This document shows, in pieces, positions 11,559 through 24,546 of a DNA stretch of 64,000 nt. The DNA is from Proteles cristata cristata (taxonomy: Eukaryota > Chordata > Mammalia > Carnivora > Hyaenidae), in the NCBI GenBank assembly GCA_017311185.1, contig JAESUZ010005462.1, forward strand, positions 620,001 to 684,000, in the 5' to 3' direction. Under the pieces are notes generated by a model, which did not search any database, was not told the origin of the DNA, and saw nothing but the letters and a program-made list of their open reading frames with translations. The number at the start of each line of letters is the position of its first letter. Position 1 is the stretch's first letter. The translations under genes were made by a program, and so were the position numbers.

Positions 11559-12450
11559 ATGAGGAAACAGAAGAACTCTCCTCTAAAGAAATTCCAGGAA
11601 GAAATGATAGCTAAATAACTGCTCAAAACAGGTATAAGCAACATAACTGAACAAGGATTTAGAACAATAGTCATAAAATTAATCGCTGGGCTTGAAAAAG
11701 GCATGGAAAACATCAGAGGAAAATTGCTACAAAGACTATGGAGCTTAAAAATAGTTGTGATAAATTTTTAAAATGCTATAAATAAGATGCATAATAAAAT
11801 GGAGGCATCCAATGCATGGATTGAAGAGGCAGAGTGGAGAATAGTGGTGAATTAGAAAATACAATTATAGAAAAAGAGGAATCTGAAAAAAAGAGGGAGA
11901 TAAACTGATCCAGGAACATGAAAGGAGAGTTCGAGAGCTGAGCGGTACAATCAAACGGAACAATATCTGTATTATAGGAATTCCAGAAGAGGAAGAGAGA
12001 GGGAAAGGTGCTGAAGGAGTCCTTGAACAAATTATAACAAAGAACTTCTCCAATCTAGGGAAGGAAACAGACATTGAAATCCAAGAGGCACAGAGAATCC
12101 TCCTCAGACGTAAATTGAATTGATCTTCTGCACGACATATCATAGTGAAACTGGAAAAATATAAGGCAAAGAGAGAATTCTGAAAGCAACTAGGGATTAA
12201 AGGGCCCTAACATACGAAGGGAAACCTATCAGAGTGGTGACAGACCTATCTACTGAAACTTGGCAGGCCAGAAAGGAATGGCATGAAATCTTCAATGTGA
12301 TGAACAGAAAAAAATATGCAGCCAAGAATCCTCTATCCAGCAAGACTGTCATTCAGAATAGAAGGAGAGATAAAAGTCTTCCCAAATAAGCAAAAATTGA
12401 AAGAATTTGTTACCACTAAACCAGCCCTACAAGGAATCCTGAAGGGGACT
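11559..12450 (+). pseudogene. L1 ORF1 remnant (RNA-binding chaperone), broken
   Basis: ORF1 normally encodes the trimeric RNA-binding protein that coats L1 RNA. The start at 11559 reads MRKQKNSPLKKFQEEMIAK and hits a TAA at 11616-11618 after 19 codons. Downstream sequence still shows the ORF1 pattern to about 12450, with the C-terminal part in several frames (for example AATCCTCTATCCAGCAAGAC near 12325). Minus-strand frames at 11776-12143 are shadows. Confidence 0.85.
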
Positions 12451-12536
12451 CTATGAGGGAAATATTGCAAGGAATGCAAGGTACCAGAGACACCACCACA
12501 AGCATGAATCATGCAAAGAACCCTACAAAGAACACA

Positions 12537-15500
12537 ATGACTCTAAACCCATATTTTTCAATAATAACACTGAATGTAAATGGACTAAAAGCTCCAATCA
12601 AAAGACAGAGGATAGCAGAATGGGTTAAAAAACAAAAACATCTATTTGCTGTCTACACGAAACTCATTTTAGAACTGAGGACACCTTAATATTGAAAGTA
12701 AGGGGATGGAGAAATATCTATCATGCTACTGGAAGTCAAAAGAAACCTGGAGTAGCTACACTTATATCAGACAAACTGAACTTTAAGGTAAAGGCAGTAA
12801 CAAGGGATGAAGAAGGGCATTATATAATAATTACAGGGTCTATCCATCAGGAAGAACTAACAATCATAAATGTCTACGCACCGAATACAGAAACACTCAA
12901 ATACATAAAACGATAAAACAGAAACACTCTTATGGATAAGAATGTGCTAATAGCAGGGGACTTTGATACTCCACCTACAACAATGGATACATCAACTAGA
13001 CAGAGAATCACTAAAGAAACAATGGAGTTGAATGACACATTGGATCAGATGGATTTGACAGGTATATTTAGAACTGTACATCCTGAGGGCATGGAATTCA
13101 CTTTCTTCTCAAGTGTGCATGGCACATTCTCCAAGATAGATCACATACTGGGACATAAAGCAGCCCTCAATAAATATAAAAGAATTGAGATCATACCATG
13201 CACACTTTCAACTTTCAGATCCCAATGCTATGAAACTTGAAATCAACCACAGTAAGAAGTCTGGAAAACCTCCAAAAACATAGAGGTTGAAGAACACCCT
13301 ACTAAAGAATGGATGGGCCAATTAGGCAATTAGAGAAGAAATTTAAAAATATAATGAAAATAAAAATACAAGAATTCAAACCATATAGGACGAGGCAAAG
13401 GCAGTCCTAAGAAGAAAGTACATTGCACTCCAGGCTTATTTCAAGAAATTAGAAAAAGCACAAGTTCAAAATCTATCAGTGTGCCTAAAGGAACTAGAAG
13501 GAGAACAAGAGCACCCCAAATCCAGTAAGAGAAGAGAAATAATAAAAATCAGGCAGAAATAAACTATATAGAATCCAAAAAACAGGTGAATAGATCAATG
13601 AAACCAAGAGTTGGTTTTTTGAAAAAATAAACAAAATTGACAAGCCTCTAGCCAAACTTCTCAAAAAGAAAAGAGAGAGCACTCAAATAGACAAAATCAT
13701 GAATGAAAATGAACTTTACAGCCAACCCCTCAGAAATACAAGCAATAATCAGGGAATACTATGAAAAATTATATGCCAACAAACTGGACAACTTAGAAGA
13801 AATGGACAAATTTCTAAACACACATGCACTACCAAAATTCACACAGGAAGAGATAGAAAATCTGAACAGACTCGTAACGAGTGAAGAAATTGAATCAGTT
13901 ATCGAAAATCTTACAACAAATAAGAGCCCTGGGCAAGATGGCTTCCTTGGGTAATTCTATCAGACATTTAAAACAGAATTAATGCCCATTCTTCCCAAGC
14001 TATTCCAAAAAATAGAAATGGAAGGAAAACTTCCAGACTCATTCTCCAAAACCAGCATCACTTTGATTCCCAAGCCAGACAGACACCCAGCAAAAAAAGA
14101 GAACTACAGGCCAATATCCTTGATGAATACAGATGCAAAAATCCTCAACAAGATACTTGCAAATAGAATTCAACAGCATATAAAAAGAATTATCCACCAT
14201 GATCAAGTGGAATTCATTCCTGGGTTACAGGGCTGGTTCAATATTTGCAAATCAATCAATGTGATACATCACATCAACAAAAGAAAAGATAAAAACCATG
14301 TGACCCTGTTGATAGATGCAGAAAAAGCATTTGACAAAATACAGCATCCCTTCTTAATAAAGACCCTCGAGAAAGTCGGGGTAGAAGTAACTTACTTAAA
14401 CATCATAAAAGCCAACTATGAGAAACCCTCAGTTAACATTATCCTCAACGGGGAAAAACTGAGAGTTTTCCCCCTGAGATCAGGAACACGACATGGATGT
14501 CCACTCTCACCACTGTTGTTTAACATAGTGCTGGAAGTCCTAGTATCAGCCATCAGACAATAAAAGGAAATCAAAGGCATCAGAATTGGCAAAGAAGAAG
14601 TCAAACTCTCACTTTTTGCAGGCGACATGATACTCTACATAGAAAACCCAACAGACTCCACCAAAAGCCTACTAGAACTGATCTATGAATTCAGCAAAGT
14701 TGCGGGAACAAAATCAGTGTACAGTAATCGGTTGTATTTTTGTACACCAATAATGAAACAACAGAAAGAGAAATCAAGAAACTGATCCCATTCACAATTG
14801 CACAAAAATAAAATAAAATGAAATAAAATGCCTAGTAATAAACCTAACCAAAGACATAAGAGATCTGTATGATGAAAACTATAGAAAACTTATGAAGGAA
14901 ATTGAAGAAGACACAAAGAAATGGGAAAACATTCCATGCTCATGGATCGGAAGAATAAATATTGTTAAAATGTCATTACTACCCAAAGAAATCTACATAT
15001 TCAATGCAATCCCAATCAAAGTTGCACCAGCACTCTTCTCAAAACTAGAACAAACTATCCTAAAATTACTTGTATGGAACCACAAAAGACTCCTAACAGC
15101 CAAAGTAATATTGAAGAAGAAAACCAAAACAGGAGGCATCACAATCCCAGACTTTAGCCTCTACTACAAAGCTGTCATCATCAAGACAATGTGGTATTGT
15201 CACAAAAACAGACACATAGACCAATGGAATAGAATAGAGAACTCAGAATTGGACCCACAGATGAATGGACAACTAATCTTTGACAAAGCGGGAAAGAATA
15301 TTCAATGGAAAGAAGATAGCCTCTTTAACAGATGGTGCTGGGAGAACTGGACAGAAACATGCAGAAGAATGAACCTAGATCACTTTCTCACACCATGCAC
15401 AAAAATAAACTCAAAATGGATAAAGGACCTGAATGTGAGACAGGAAACCATCAAAATCCTGGAGGAGAAAGCAGGAAACAACCTCCTTGACCTCAACCGC

Positions 15501-16350
15501 AGCAATTTCTTACTTGACACATCCCCAAAGATAAGGGAATGAAGAGAAAAAAATGAACTATTGGGACCTCATCAAGATAAAAAGCTTCTGCATGGCAAAG
15601 GGAACAATACATAAAACTAATAGACAACAAATGGGATGGGAAAAGATAGTTGCAAATGAAATATAAAGGGCTAGTATCCAAAATCTATAAGGAACTCACC
15701 AAACTCCACACCCGAAAAACAAACAATCCAGTAAAGAAATGGGCAAAAGACATGAACAGACACTTCTCTAAAGAAGGTATGCAGATGGCCAACAGACACA
15801 TGAAACGATGCTCAGCATCCCTCCTCATCAGGGAAATACAAATCAAAACCACACTGAGATACCACCTCACGCCAGTCAGAGTGGCTAAAATGAGCAAATC
15901 AGAGGACTCAAGATGTTGGTGAGGGTGTGGAGAAACGGGCACCCTCCTACACTGTTGGTGAGAATGTAAACTGGTGCAGCCCCTCTGGAAAACAGTGTGA
16001 AGATTCCTCAAAAATTAAGAATAGAACTCCCTTATGACCCAGTGATAGCACTGCTAGGAATTTACCCAAGGGATACAGGAGTGCTGATGCATAGGGGCAC
16101 ATGTCTCCCAATGTTCATAACAGCACTCTCAACAATAGCCAAAACATGGTAAGAGTCTGAGTATCCATCAACTGATGAATGGATCAAGAAGATGTGGTTT
16201 ATCTATACAATGGAATACTATATGGCAATGAGAAAAAATGAAATCTAGCCATTTGTAACAACATGGATGGAACTTGAGAGTATGATGCTGAGTGAAATAA
16301 GTCAGGCAGAGAAGGACAGATACCATATGTTTGCACATATAGGTGAATTA
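12537..16350 (+). pseudogene. L1 ORF2 remnant (endonuclease-reverse transcriptase), broken
   Basis: ORF2 carries an apurinic-type endonuclease, a reverse transcriptase and a Cys-rich C-terminus. The start ATG at 12537 is followed by the endonuclease block ITLNVNGLKAP. A frameshift lies near 12650 and an in-frame TAA at 12914. The conserved GDFN motif reads GDFD (12956-12967), and KIDHILGHK follows. The RT part shows [22 protein letters not shown] (14315-14335) and [14 protein letters not shown] in one frame, then a stop at about 14561. In the continuing frame the catalytic F-A-D-D motif reads FAGD (14615-14626), losing an essential aspartate. C-terminal pieces continue at 14892-15542 and 15650-15922 in other frames. 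Confidence 0.93.
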
Positions 16351-16587
16351 GGAAGAACTTAACGGAAGACCATGGGGGAGAAGAAGGGGAAAAATAGTTG
16401 GGGAGATGGAGGGAGGCAAACCATGAGAGACTGTTGAATGCTGAGAACAAACTGAGGGTTGATGGGAGTGGGGGAGAGGGGAAGGGTAGTGATGGGCATG
16501 GAGGAGGACACTTGTTGGGATGAGCACTGGGTGTTATATGGAAACCAACCTGACAGTAAACTACTTAGGAAATAAAAAAAACTTTAC

Positions 16588-17416
16588 CAAAATAGCACCA
16601 TGTTGTTCATATCCCTTTGCAACTTACTTTGTGAGTTAATATTAGGTCTGACATTTTGATTTATTGATAGGCATGATTAAATACATTAATTGTTATGGGA
16701 TTCTCTCAATTATTTCATCCATAGTTTCTTATGTATCCTCCTACCCATGGAAAGTTTACTTTTTATTCCTGTTTATATTTCCTTGTCCTCATGTTTCCTT
16801 GTGCTCACTTCATCAAATTGACAAAAATTTAAAAACTCAGTAAGACTAAGTGTGACAAGAATACAGGAAAATGTAATATCTTATATGATGTGGATGTGGG
16901 CATAATTCTGTACACCTGCTTGGGAGATCAATTTAGAGATACTAGCACTGACAATGACTAAAAGTCCATTTTGTATTTTGGTGAGAAAACTGTCAGAATC
17001 ACTTTTATTTGTTTCTACACCATAAACTTTTATGGCAAGTAAATAGTTTATTATTCTAGCCATCTCAAAAACTTAAAACTGCTATAGAACTTTATGCTTT
17101 TTTGGGAAACAGACTCCATAAGGTGGTGGTGGGGGAAAGCCTTAAAAATTTTTGAGTGAGTTTACTGTTAAGTTTATCTACACATGGAGTTATTAATAGA
17201 AAGTAAAATTACTGATCTTTCACTATAGTCTACACAAGTGATATTTTACCACTTTCCACAGCTATTCATAACATGCTTTAAGTTAGCTCCCCCTCTTAGC
17301 TCTAAATGTCCAGTGTCTTTATTCTCCATCTCCTCTTTGCTCTGATAAGGTCATCTCTCTCTCCCCCTGCTATTTAATATACCCCTTCTATGCTTATGAA
17401 ACAACAACAAATCCTA
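16588..17416. other. Unassigned intergenic DNA
   Basis: No gene or recognisable repeat. Confidence 0.35.
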
Positions 17417-17520
17417 GTGGTTCTTAACCCTGGATGCTGATTGGAATCACCTATTTTAAAACACCAATCCCTGGGACTCACTCCCAGAGAGTCTGATTAA
17501 ATTTGCTTTAGAGTCACTGT
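17417..17520 (+). repeat. MER5-type hAT MITE fragment
   Basis: AGTGGTTCTTAACCCTGGAT, GGAATCACCTATTTTAAAAC and ATCCCTGGGACTCACTCCCA match the MER5 (Charlie-derived) pattern in order. Confidence 0.75.
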
Positions 17521-17669
17521 ATTATGCAATTCAACTTACTAGTATAGACCTTTACACAAAACAATAAATTATGAAAAATACATGTATATATAATACACTC
17601 ATATATCTTCTTTATATTTTCCTTTCTTTTGGAGTCCATGATTTGGGCAAATTTTTCACATGAACCACC

Positions 17670-17862
17670 CCTACTGTAGTTCCTACTGACTAATTATGTG
17701 AATTTGGAGAAATTACTTAATCTCTGTGTGGCATTTTCTCCTTCATCTGTAAAACGGAAATAATAATCACAACATACTCTTCAGGGCTATTGCAAGAATC
17801 AAATTAAATTATACATGCAAGTAAAATGGAAAGCAATTTACAAATGTTAATTATTATGAGTC
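17670..17862 (+). repeat. MIR
   Basis: GGAGAAATTACTTAATCTCT, CTTCATCTGTAAAACGGAAA, TAATAATCACAACATACTCT and GAAAGCAATTTACAAATG follow MIR consensus order. Confidence 0.85.
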
Positions 17863-19318
17863 TCTCTGCTCAACATTACCATATGCTGTTTGAATTACAT
17901 CCGCATACAATTTTGTATATGTTGAATTGTTGTAATTTCCTGTTTATTTTTGTATATATCCTTAAATTTGTAAAACCTAAATCTCAATTCAATTAAGATG
18001 TTTTTGGGGGAAGAAGCAAATTTATGCTTCTTTAGTATGTTTTATTTTCCACATTCCCAAACACAGAGAGGCAAAAGCCATTGAGTTGAATGTACTAACA
18101 GAAACATAGTCCTTAATTAAAATTTTTTTCTGTTACAGTACATATTAACTTTGCCTATATTTTATAGACACAGGAAATTGTTTTCTGACATAATAACCTT
18201 TATTCCCTCCCCACATTTCTCTTTTTCTGTTCTACCACTTTCAGTCAGATACTTGGCTCATTGAGAGTCGGTTAATCATCCAATGGGAGGGCTGTGTCAA
18301 GATCAAAAGCAGAAATAATGTAAGTGCCTTTTTAACTTTTCCTTTCTTAAAGTCTTAACCCGGAGCAGGTTAAAGGATTTGGACCATAGACAAAATGACC
18401 CATGAAGCCACGGAGAACACAGAATTTTTCCATCTCCAGGCAAGAAAAAGATTTACCTGAGCTTAGGAGAGAGCTGAAGAGAGAAAAAGGAAAACTGTGC
18501 AGGGAGATGGCAAGGTTCTAGAAAAGGAGGCCAAGGGGGCATCAAGGCAGGTGGGCAGCCTTGAAAAGATTCCGGTGACCCAAACATGACTCAGAGAGGT
18601 TGACAGCACCTGGACTTGAAGAGCTGATGTAATAGGGAGGTGGATGTTCCCCATGGCAACTTTTGTGGACAGATGGCAAAGGATGGGATTTCCAATACTC
18701 CCCAGGCCTCTCCACTGTATAGAATTTTGAAACCATGCACAGCTCTGGCTATTGTGGAGGCAAAGGCTCATAAAAACTGCGGATAACATATCTTAATAGC
18801 TTTATAGCTAAACAGGAGTTAAATGGCTCAAGAAATTAAAGAAAGTTCTATTTCTTGCACATTTAAAAATATGGGCTGTAATATCCACATATATCCATGT
18901 AATTGTTTATATTTTACACTTACACTTACACACACACACACACACACAACCACATACATGGCATAGAATTCAGGTTATCCTGCCAGAAATTACATTTGTA
19001 GTTTTCTCTCTTCTTAGAAGAAGTGCCCACAAATCACCCTAGAATCTATGGTAGTACCCTCACTATTGGAAAGATCCCTTCATATTACTGTGGAGTCACC
19101 TGTAGAAGGAAAATGCTACCTTGAGATACCTCAAAAAGGTGACAATCCTGTAGAGAAGAGAGCATATATCACATTCTCAAAGAAATTCAGAGGTCAACCA
19201 CATATATTACTAAAGGACAAACTTACATTTATGTTAATATTTTTCCATTGCTGATATGTTTCTGCTGATAGGAGAGTTAACATGAAGTTTTTTTGATAAA
19301 TTAAGAATTATAATATTA
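17863..19318. other. Unassigned intergenic DNA with an (AC)n microsatellite
   Basis: No gene or other recognisable repeat. A short (AC)n tract lies at about 18929-18949, preceded by two ACACTT steps. The 108-codon minus frame at 18463-18789 has no recognisable domain. Confidence 0.4.
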
Positions 19319-19530
19319 GGGCACCTGGGTGGCTCAGTTGGTTAAGTGTCCATCTCTTGATTTCAGCTCAGGTTATGATCTCATGGTTTATGAGTTTGGG
19401 CTCTGTGCTGACAGTGCAGAAACTACTTTGGATTGTCTCTCTTCCTCTCTCTTTCTCTCTCCTGCTCATGCTCTTACTCTCTCTCTAGCTCGCTCTCTCT
19501 CAAAAATAAATAAAAATAAACTTAAAAAAG
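19319..19530 (+). mobile_element. Carnivoran SINE
   Basis: Plus-strand copy beginning GGGCACCTGGGTGGCTCAGT, with a TCTCTC tract and tail CAAAAATAAATAAAAATAAA. Confidence 0.95.
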
Positions 19531-20016
19531 AGAATGATAAAACTAATGTTATCTCATTAGCAATGACAAATTGACTTGACAGCCATTGGCTAGTGATTTC
19601 CACAGCAAGGCATGCCTGGGTTTTTTTTAAATGACAAAATGAAGTCAATCCAGAGTTTCTCATGTGTAGTCTGGAGCATAGATCCTCAGAGGCCCTGGTT
19701 TTTAATTCCTCTGAGAAGGAAGGTTTAAAAAAAGGGAAATAATTAAGAAAATTCCATGGGGGGAAAAAGCTGCTCAAAATTTGAAACTATATCTTCTAAC
19801 TATTTTATTCTTCCCCTTTGCAATGCAGCTGAGATGTCTATTAATAGGGACCTCTGTCTGTGATGCAGCAGTAGTCCAGCAATCTTGAGACAAGCTATTT
19901 GGGAAGAAAGGTAGAGTTTGAAGACAGAAGGAAACTGATTTCTTGATAACTCCCTTAAGTAGATGGCGATGGCCTATGACTGCCTACGTCTCATTACAAG
20001 AGGACAATAACTTTCT
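19531..20016. other. Unassigned intergenic DNA
   Basis: No gene or recognisable repeat. Confidence 0.35.
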
Positions 20017-20044
20017 TTTAAAAAATTTTTAAATGTTTATTTAT

Positions 20045-20085
<41 letters not shown>

Positions 20086-20252
20086 AGAGAATGGGGGAGG
20101 GGCACAGAGAGAGGGTGACACAGAATCTGAAGCAGGGTCTAGGCTCCAAGCTGTTAGCACAAAGCCTGACTCACAGCTCAGACTCATGAACCACATGATC
20201 ATGACCTGAGCTGAAGTCAGACGTTGAACCGACTGAGCCATCCAGGTGCCCC
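20017..20252 (-). mobile_element. Carnivoran SINE with long GA tract
   Basis: Reversed tail AAATTTTTAAATGTTTATTT, then GA repeats at 20047-20079, and head end CTGAGCCATCCAGGTGCCCC. The GA tract is the expanded reversed CT region of the SINE. Confidence 0.95.
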
Positions 20253-21145
20253 AGAAAATAATCTTCTGTCTTAAGTCACTGTGGTTGGATTTTCTGCTTC
20301 TTGCTGCTGAATGCTTGCTTACCTCAAACCTACGTGCACAACTATGATTGACTACTATCCTAAGGAGCAAGATATGCTTAGGGTAAGGCTCATTTTTAAT
20401 AATAGTAAATGGAAACCTACATTTCAGTAAGTTGTCTTGAAGATGTTTGGCCAGGCCATTGATCAATTAGGTTGGATTATCACCATTTTCATTCACGATG
20501 GAGGTATTTAGAGCTCAGGCCAGGAGCAGAGGTGCCAGTTCTGCCACCATCCTGTTGTTTATTTCTGCTTGAGTGAATACTTCAGAAGATATTTTTGTTT
20601 TGGTAGAAATCTTTAGAAGTCACAATTGTATCTTACAAAAATTAACTTAATTAAAAGGTTGTAACACATATGTAATGTAATTCTCTACATTGAAGAATGG
20701 AATACATCCATGTAATGAGTCACATCAAGTGCCAAAGGAGTTTCTATCTGCCATAAAACAAACAAGGGAGTTTCCAAACTTTCTACCTCATTAGACATGA
20801 GGGTTTTACCCTTTAGCAGGACCTGGCAGGCCACATGCAAGATGAGCAGAAGCAACACTGGTAGTCTGAATACTAGGCAGTAATAGAGCTTTACTTACTT
20901 ATTTTGGGAATTAAAGTAAACATAGAGTTTGATGAATTAGAAACTCTAAAGGGACATTCTTTGAATGTCTTTTCTTTCATAAGAGCTAGATTTTTATAAG
21001 AGCTAGATTTTTTTTGGCTGCTGGATTTTGCATAAATTCCCCCCTTTCCAAATTATTTTTGATTCATTACTAGGCCTACAAGAAAGTCTGGGAAATTTTC
21101 AAGGAACCAAAGTAAATAAGTCTCACATCTTATATGTAAAAAAAA
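20253..21145. other. Unassigned intergenic DNA
   Basis: No gene. Contains a perfect 17-bp tandem duplication (20979-21012) and an A13 run near 21140. Confidence 0.4.
20979..21012 (+). repeat. Perfect 17-bp tandem duplication
   Basis: ATAAGAGCTAGATTTTT occurs at 20979-20995 and again immediately at 20996-21012. Confidence 0.95.
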
Positions 21146-21149
21146 AAAA

Positions 21150-22366
21150 AGTAATCAACATGGATTATGAACTTAAATGTAAAATGTGAAATTATGAAAC
21201 TTTTTTGAAAACTAGTAGAAAAACCTGCTGGATCCAGGATTAGGCAGAGTTCTGAGACTTGGCACCAAGAGCACTTTCCATAAAAGGAAGAACAATAAGC
21301 TAGACTTCATCAAAATTAAAAACTTTCACTCTGCGAAAGACCCTATAATGAAGATTATAGACTGGGAAAATATGTTTGCAAACCACATGTCTGACAAAGG
21401 ACTAGAATCTAGAACATATAAATAACTCAAAACATAGTGGTCAAAAACCAAGCAATCCACTTAGAGAATGGTCAAAAGATATGATAAGACATCTCCCTGA
21501 AGAAGATACACAGATGCCAAGTCAGCACATGAAATGATGGTCAGTATCATTATTCACTGGAGAAATGCAAATTAAAACCACAATGAGATATCACTACACC
21601 TATCAGAATGACTAAAATAAAAAATAACGGTAACCCCAAATTCTGGTAATAATGAGAAAATGGGCCTCTCACGCATTGCTGGTGGGAATGTAAATATAAA
21701 TTTACATTCTACATTTCTACAGCCACTCTAGAAAATAGCCTGTAGCTTCTTAAAAACAACAACTAAACACACAATTACACATATGACCCAACAGTTATAC
21801 TCTTGGGCATTTTTCCCAGAGACATGAAAACTATGTGCACACCAGTACATGAATGTTTATAGCAGCTTTATTTGTAATGGCCAAAGCCTGGAAACAGCTT
21901 AGATGTTCTTCAACAGGTGAATTGTTATACAAGTGGTGGTACATCCACCCCATGGAATATGGTACACCAATAAAAAAGACTGGACTATTGATACACACAC
22001 CAATCTGGATGAGTCTCTGGAGAATTAGAGTGAAAAAAGCCAATCCCCCAAATGACATATTGTATGATTTCATCTTTATAACATTGTTGAAATAAGAAAA
22101 TCATAGAAATGGAGAACAGATTAAGATTAGGGACTAAGGGGGGATACGAATGAAAGGCAAGTGGCTGTGACTGTGAAAAAGTAACAAAAGGATTCTTGTG
22201 CTGATGACGATACCAATGTCAATATCCTAGTTGTGATATTGTATTAGAGTGCTTTGAGATGTTACCATTAGGGGAAACTGAGTAAAGGATACAGAAGATA
22301 TCTGTGTTATTTCTTAGAACTGCCTAGAAATCTATAATTATCTTAAATAAAAAGTTTAATTTAAAA
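21150..22366 (+). mobile_element. Old L1 3' end (ORF2 tail and 3' UTR)
   Basis: Plus-strand ORF2 C-terminal blocks are recognisable (ATTAAAACCACAATGAGATA; GCAGCTTTATTTGTAATGGC; GGAAACAGCTTAGATGTTCT). An old-type L1 3' UTR follows (TGCTTTGAGATGTTACCATT) and ends TAATTATCTTAAATAAAAAG. 5'-truncated and diverged. Its end is abutted by a SINE at 22374. Confidence 0.85.
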
Positions 22367-22373
22367 AGTAGTT

Positions 22374-22575
22374 GGGGCACATGAGTAGTTCAGTTGGTTA
22401 AGCATCCAACTTTGGCTCAGGTCATGATCTCATGGTTTGGGGGTTCAAATCCTGTGTGGGTCTCTGCACTGACAGGAACCTGCTTGGGATTCTCTCTCCC
22501 TCTCCCTCTTTCTCTGTCCTCCACACTAGCACTCTCTCAAAATAAGTTAAAAAAAACTTAAAAACAAATTTAAAA
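22374..22575 (+). mobile_element. Carnivoran SINE after old L1 tail
   Basis: Begins GGGGCACATGAGTAGTTCAG, followed by GTTAAGCATCCAACTTTGGC and a CT-rich tract ending CTCTCAAAATAAGTTAAAAA. Confidence 0.93.
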
Positions 22576-23150
22576 GGTAAAAGGTAAATAAATAAAACTG
22601 TGCTTTAAAACCAGAAGGTAAATTATAAACAAACTTGAAAGTTAAGATTGCCCAGCAAATAGAAATAGCAGCAGTTATGGTCATCAGACTAAATGTTAAG
22701 TCTATAGCAAAAACAAAAACAAAAACTAAAAACAGAAAGTAACAAAAAAAAGTCTTGAACTGATTTAGGTTTCTTAAATACCTTGGGAGTAAGGCACTCT
22801 CAGTTTAGGCCACCAGGATCCTCACAGGTTAAGCTCAATTAAATAGAAGCTCATACTAAAAAAATAACCAAATTACAAGGAAATAAGCCAGTATTAAGGA
22901 GAGCAGTAAATGAACACAATAAATGTTAGATTTAGGTTCCCAAGGACATCAGGCATTTTTTTTGCTTTTCTGATATGGGGTATAAAGTGCCTATAAAAGG
23001 AGGAATTAAATTCAATAACAGGTGAAAATAAAAATAAGGAAAGAATAAGAATGCCAAATTACCAGTATAAAAAGATTATAAGGTGAGACAGCTAAAACTT
23101 ATAAAAATAAAAAATATAATTATTAAAGTTAAAAGTGAGTGGATCACTGC
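22576..23150. other. A-rich unassigned DNA
   Basis: No gene recognised. A-rich simple runs such as (AAAAC)n near 22710. It could be decayed L1, but I cannot align it. Confidence 0.35.
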
Positions 23151-23154
23151 CTCC

Positions 23155-23578
23155 ATCCTGCATTGTATGGAGGCCTAGCCAGCGAAAATTAAGGTTTTTT
23201 AAAAAAGGAAATAGAAGAAATAAAATTTGGAACAGAAGGAGCAAAACTGTCATTATTTTCAGGTGATATAATTATCTATACAGAAAACTCAAAAGAATGC
23301 ACAGAAAAATCTTTTGAATAACAAGAGTTTAACAAGGTGGCTAGAATGTAAATTAATATACAAAAATCAAATCATTCCTATAAACCAACAATGAACAGAA
23401 AAAGTGATTTTGCAAATGATACACTGACAATACTAACAAAAACAAATTACCTCAGAATAAGTTTAACAAAAGGTCTGTAGACTTTTTATAGAGACACCTT
23501 CTAAAACTTATTGGGAAAGAAAACTGAAATAATTGGAGAGATCAATAATGTTCATGAATTAGAGAGACTTAGTTTCAA
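23155..23578 (+). mobile_element. Old L1 ORF2 reverse-transcriptase fragment
   Basis: CATTGTATGGAGGCCTAGCC, GGAAATAGAAGAAATAAAAT and GAGCAAAACTGTCATTATTT align to the L1 segment around the RT active site. The catalytic motif reads FSGD (23256-23267) instead of FADD. The segment continues to AGATCAATAATGTTCATGAA. Truncated at both ends. Confidence 0.8.
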
Positions 23579-24546
23579 CAGATTTTTACCCTCTCTCTTC
23601 TCCTCCAATTGATTCGCTTGCTTTCTGCTCCACTGAGAAAAATACAGCAATCAGAGAACTTCAACTACCACATATGAATATCAAAATTTCAGCAGCAGTT
23701 TTATGGAGCTATATATAAAAGTTGCTACATATGTGTTGTTGAGTGTATCTTTTGAGGCTTTTTCTGTCAGAAGCAGTGGTCTCCACATTTGATTCAGCTT
23801 CTGCCTCCCTCTCATCCAGGCCGGGTGCAGCTGACCAATCTGGGGGCAAAGAGAGAGTTCCATGATTGCTTAAATTAGGATCTTGCTTCCCAGACCTTGT
23901 TATTCCTGCCCACAAGTGCCAAGAGACAGCCCGCCCCCCGCCTCCATCTACAGAGGGTAAGAGGGAGCCATGACACCTGTCCCTCTATTCCTCACCCAGG
24001 CTATTTTCGTAACGATGTTTACCTGTGTTTATGTCTGTTTCCGTCAGTGGTCCCAGACTCTTGGTCACCTCTCATCTCCTGCTCTTGAATCCCCACATAG
24101 CTCAGCACACCCTTTCATGCCCCATTTCCCATGACTTCCCAACATATAAAACCCAGCACTGTGCCCTCTGTAACTCACCTGGCAAAATCTCTTATACTTT
24201 AAACCTCTCTTTCGGTCATGTTTTTACTTTCTTGCTCAGAGGACACCTGGATTTCCCCTGAGCACTTGATTCTTCTAAAGACCTCTTACATGATAGTTAT
24301 TTGCCCTCCCAGAGTGCTTTGATATCTAGGTCTGGAAGTGGCCTTAACATCTTCTTTGCCACTCATCATTGTCTCAGACAATTCTCTTCCTTCCCACTCA
24401 CTCCCTAAAATACTCCATCTTTGAAAATCATTTTGTCTCTTCTAGCCCTCAGGGTTACAACTATCTCCTGACCTTTAAGTTTATTTTACCTTATTTCTAA
24501 TTAACTTTAGCTCCTGGTTTTCTGCCACTTTATTCAACATTCCTTT
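23579..24546. other. Unassigned, somewhat C-rich intergenic DNA
   Basis: No gene or repeat recognised. The 60-80-codon frames here lack recognisable domains. Confidence 0.35.

Larger units (their letters stand above)
11167..16577 (+). mobile_element. Near-full-length carnivore LINE-1 (5.4 kb), defective
   Basis: AAAACTTTAC occurs at 11157-11166 and again at 16578-16587, so both ends are defined by a target-site duplication. The left end begins GGGAGGAGGAAAGATGGTGG, a 5'-UTR-type start. ORF1 remains follow from 11559 and ORF2 remains from 12537. The 3' UTR has GATGAGCACTGGGTGTTATA and ends in an A-rich tail (AAATAAAAAAAA). No later SINE interrupts it. Both ORFs carry stops and frameshifts, and the RT site is mutated, so it cannot move on its own. 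Confidence 0.95.

Noticed and set aside
11323..12143. Several overlapping minus-strand frames of 70-90 codons
   Set aside because: Antisense shadows of the L1 5' UTR and ORF1.
20044..20466. 140-codon minus-strand frame ending in Ser/Leu repeats
   Set aside because: It runs through a SINE and its CT-rich tail; recurrent 'MAQSV' and 'SLSLSLSL' peptides across the window are all SINE translations.
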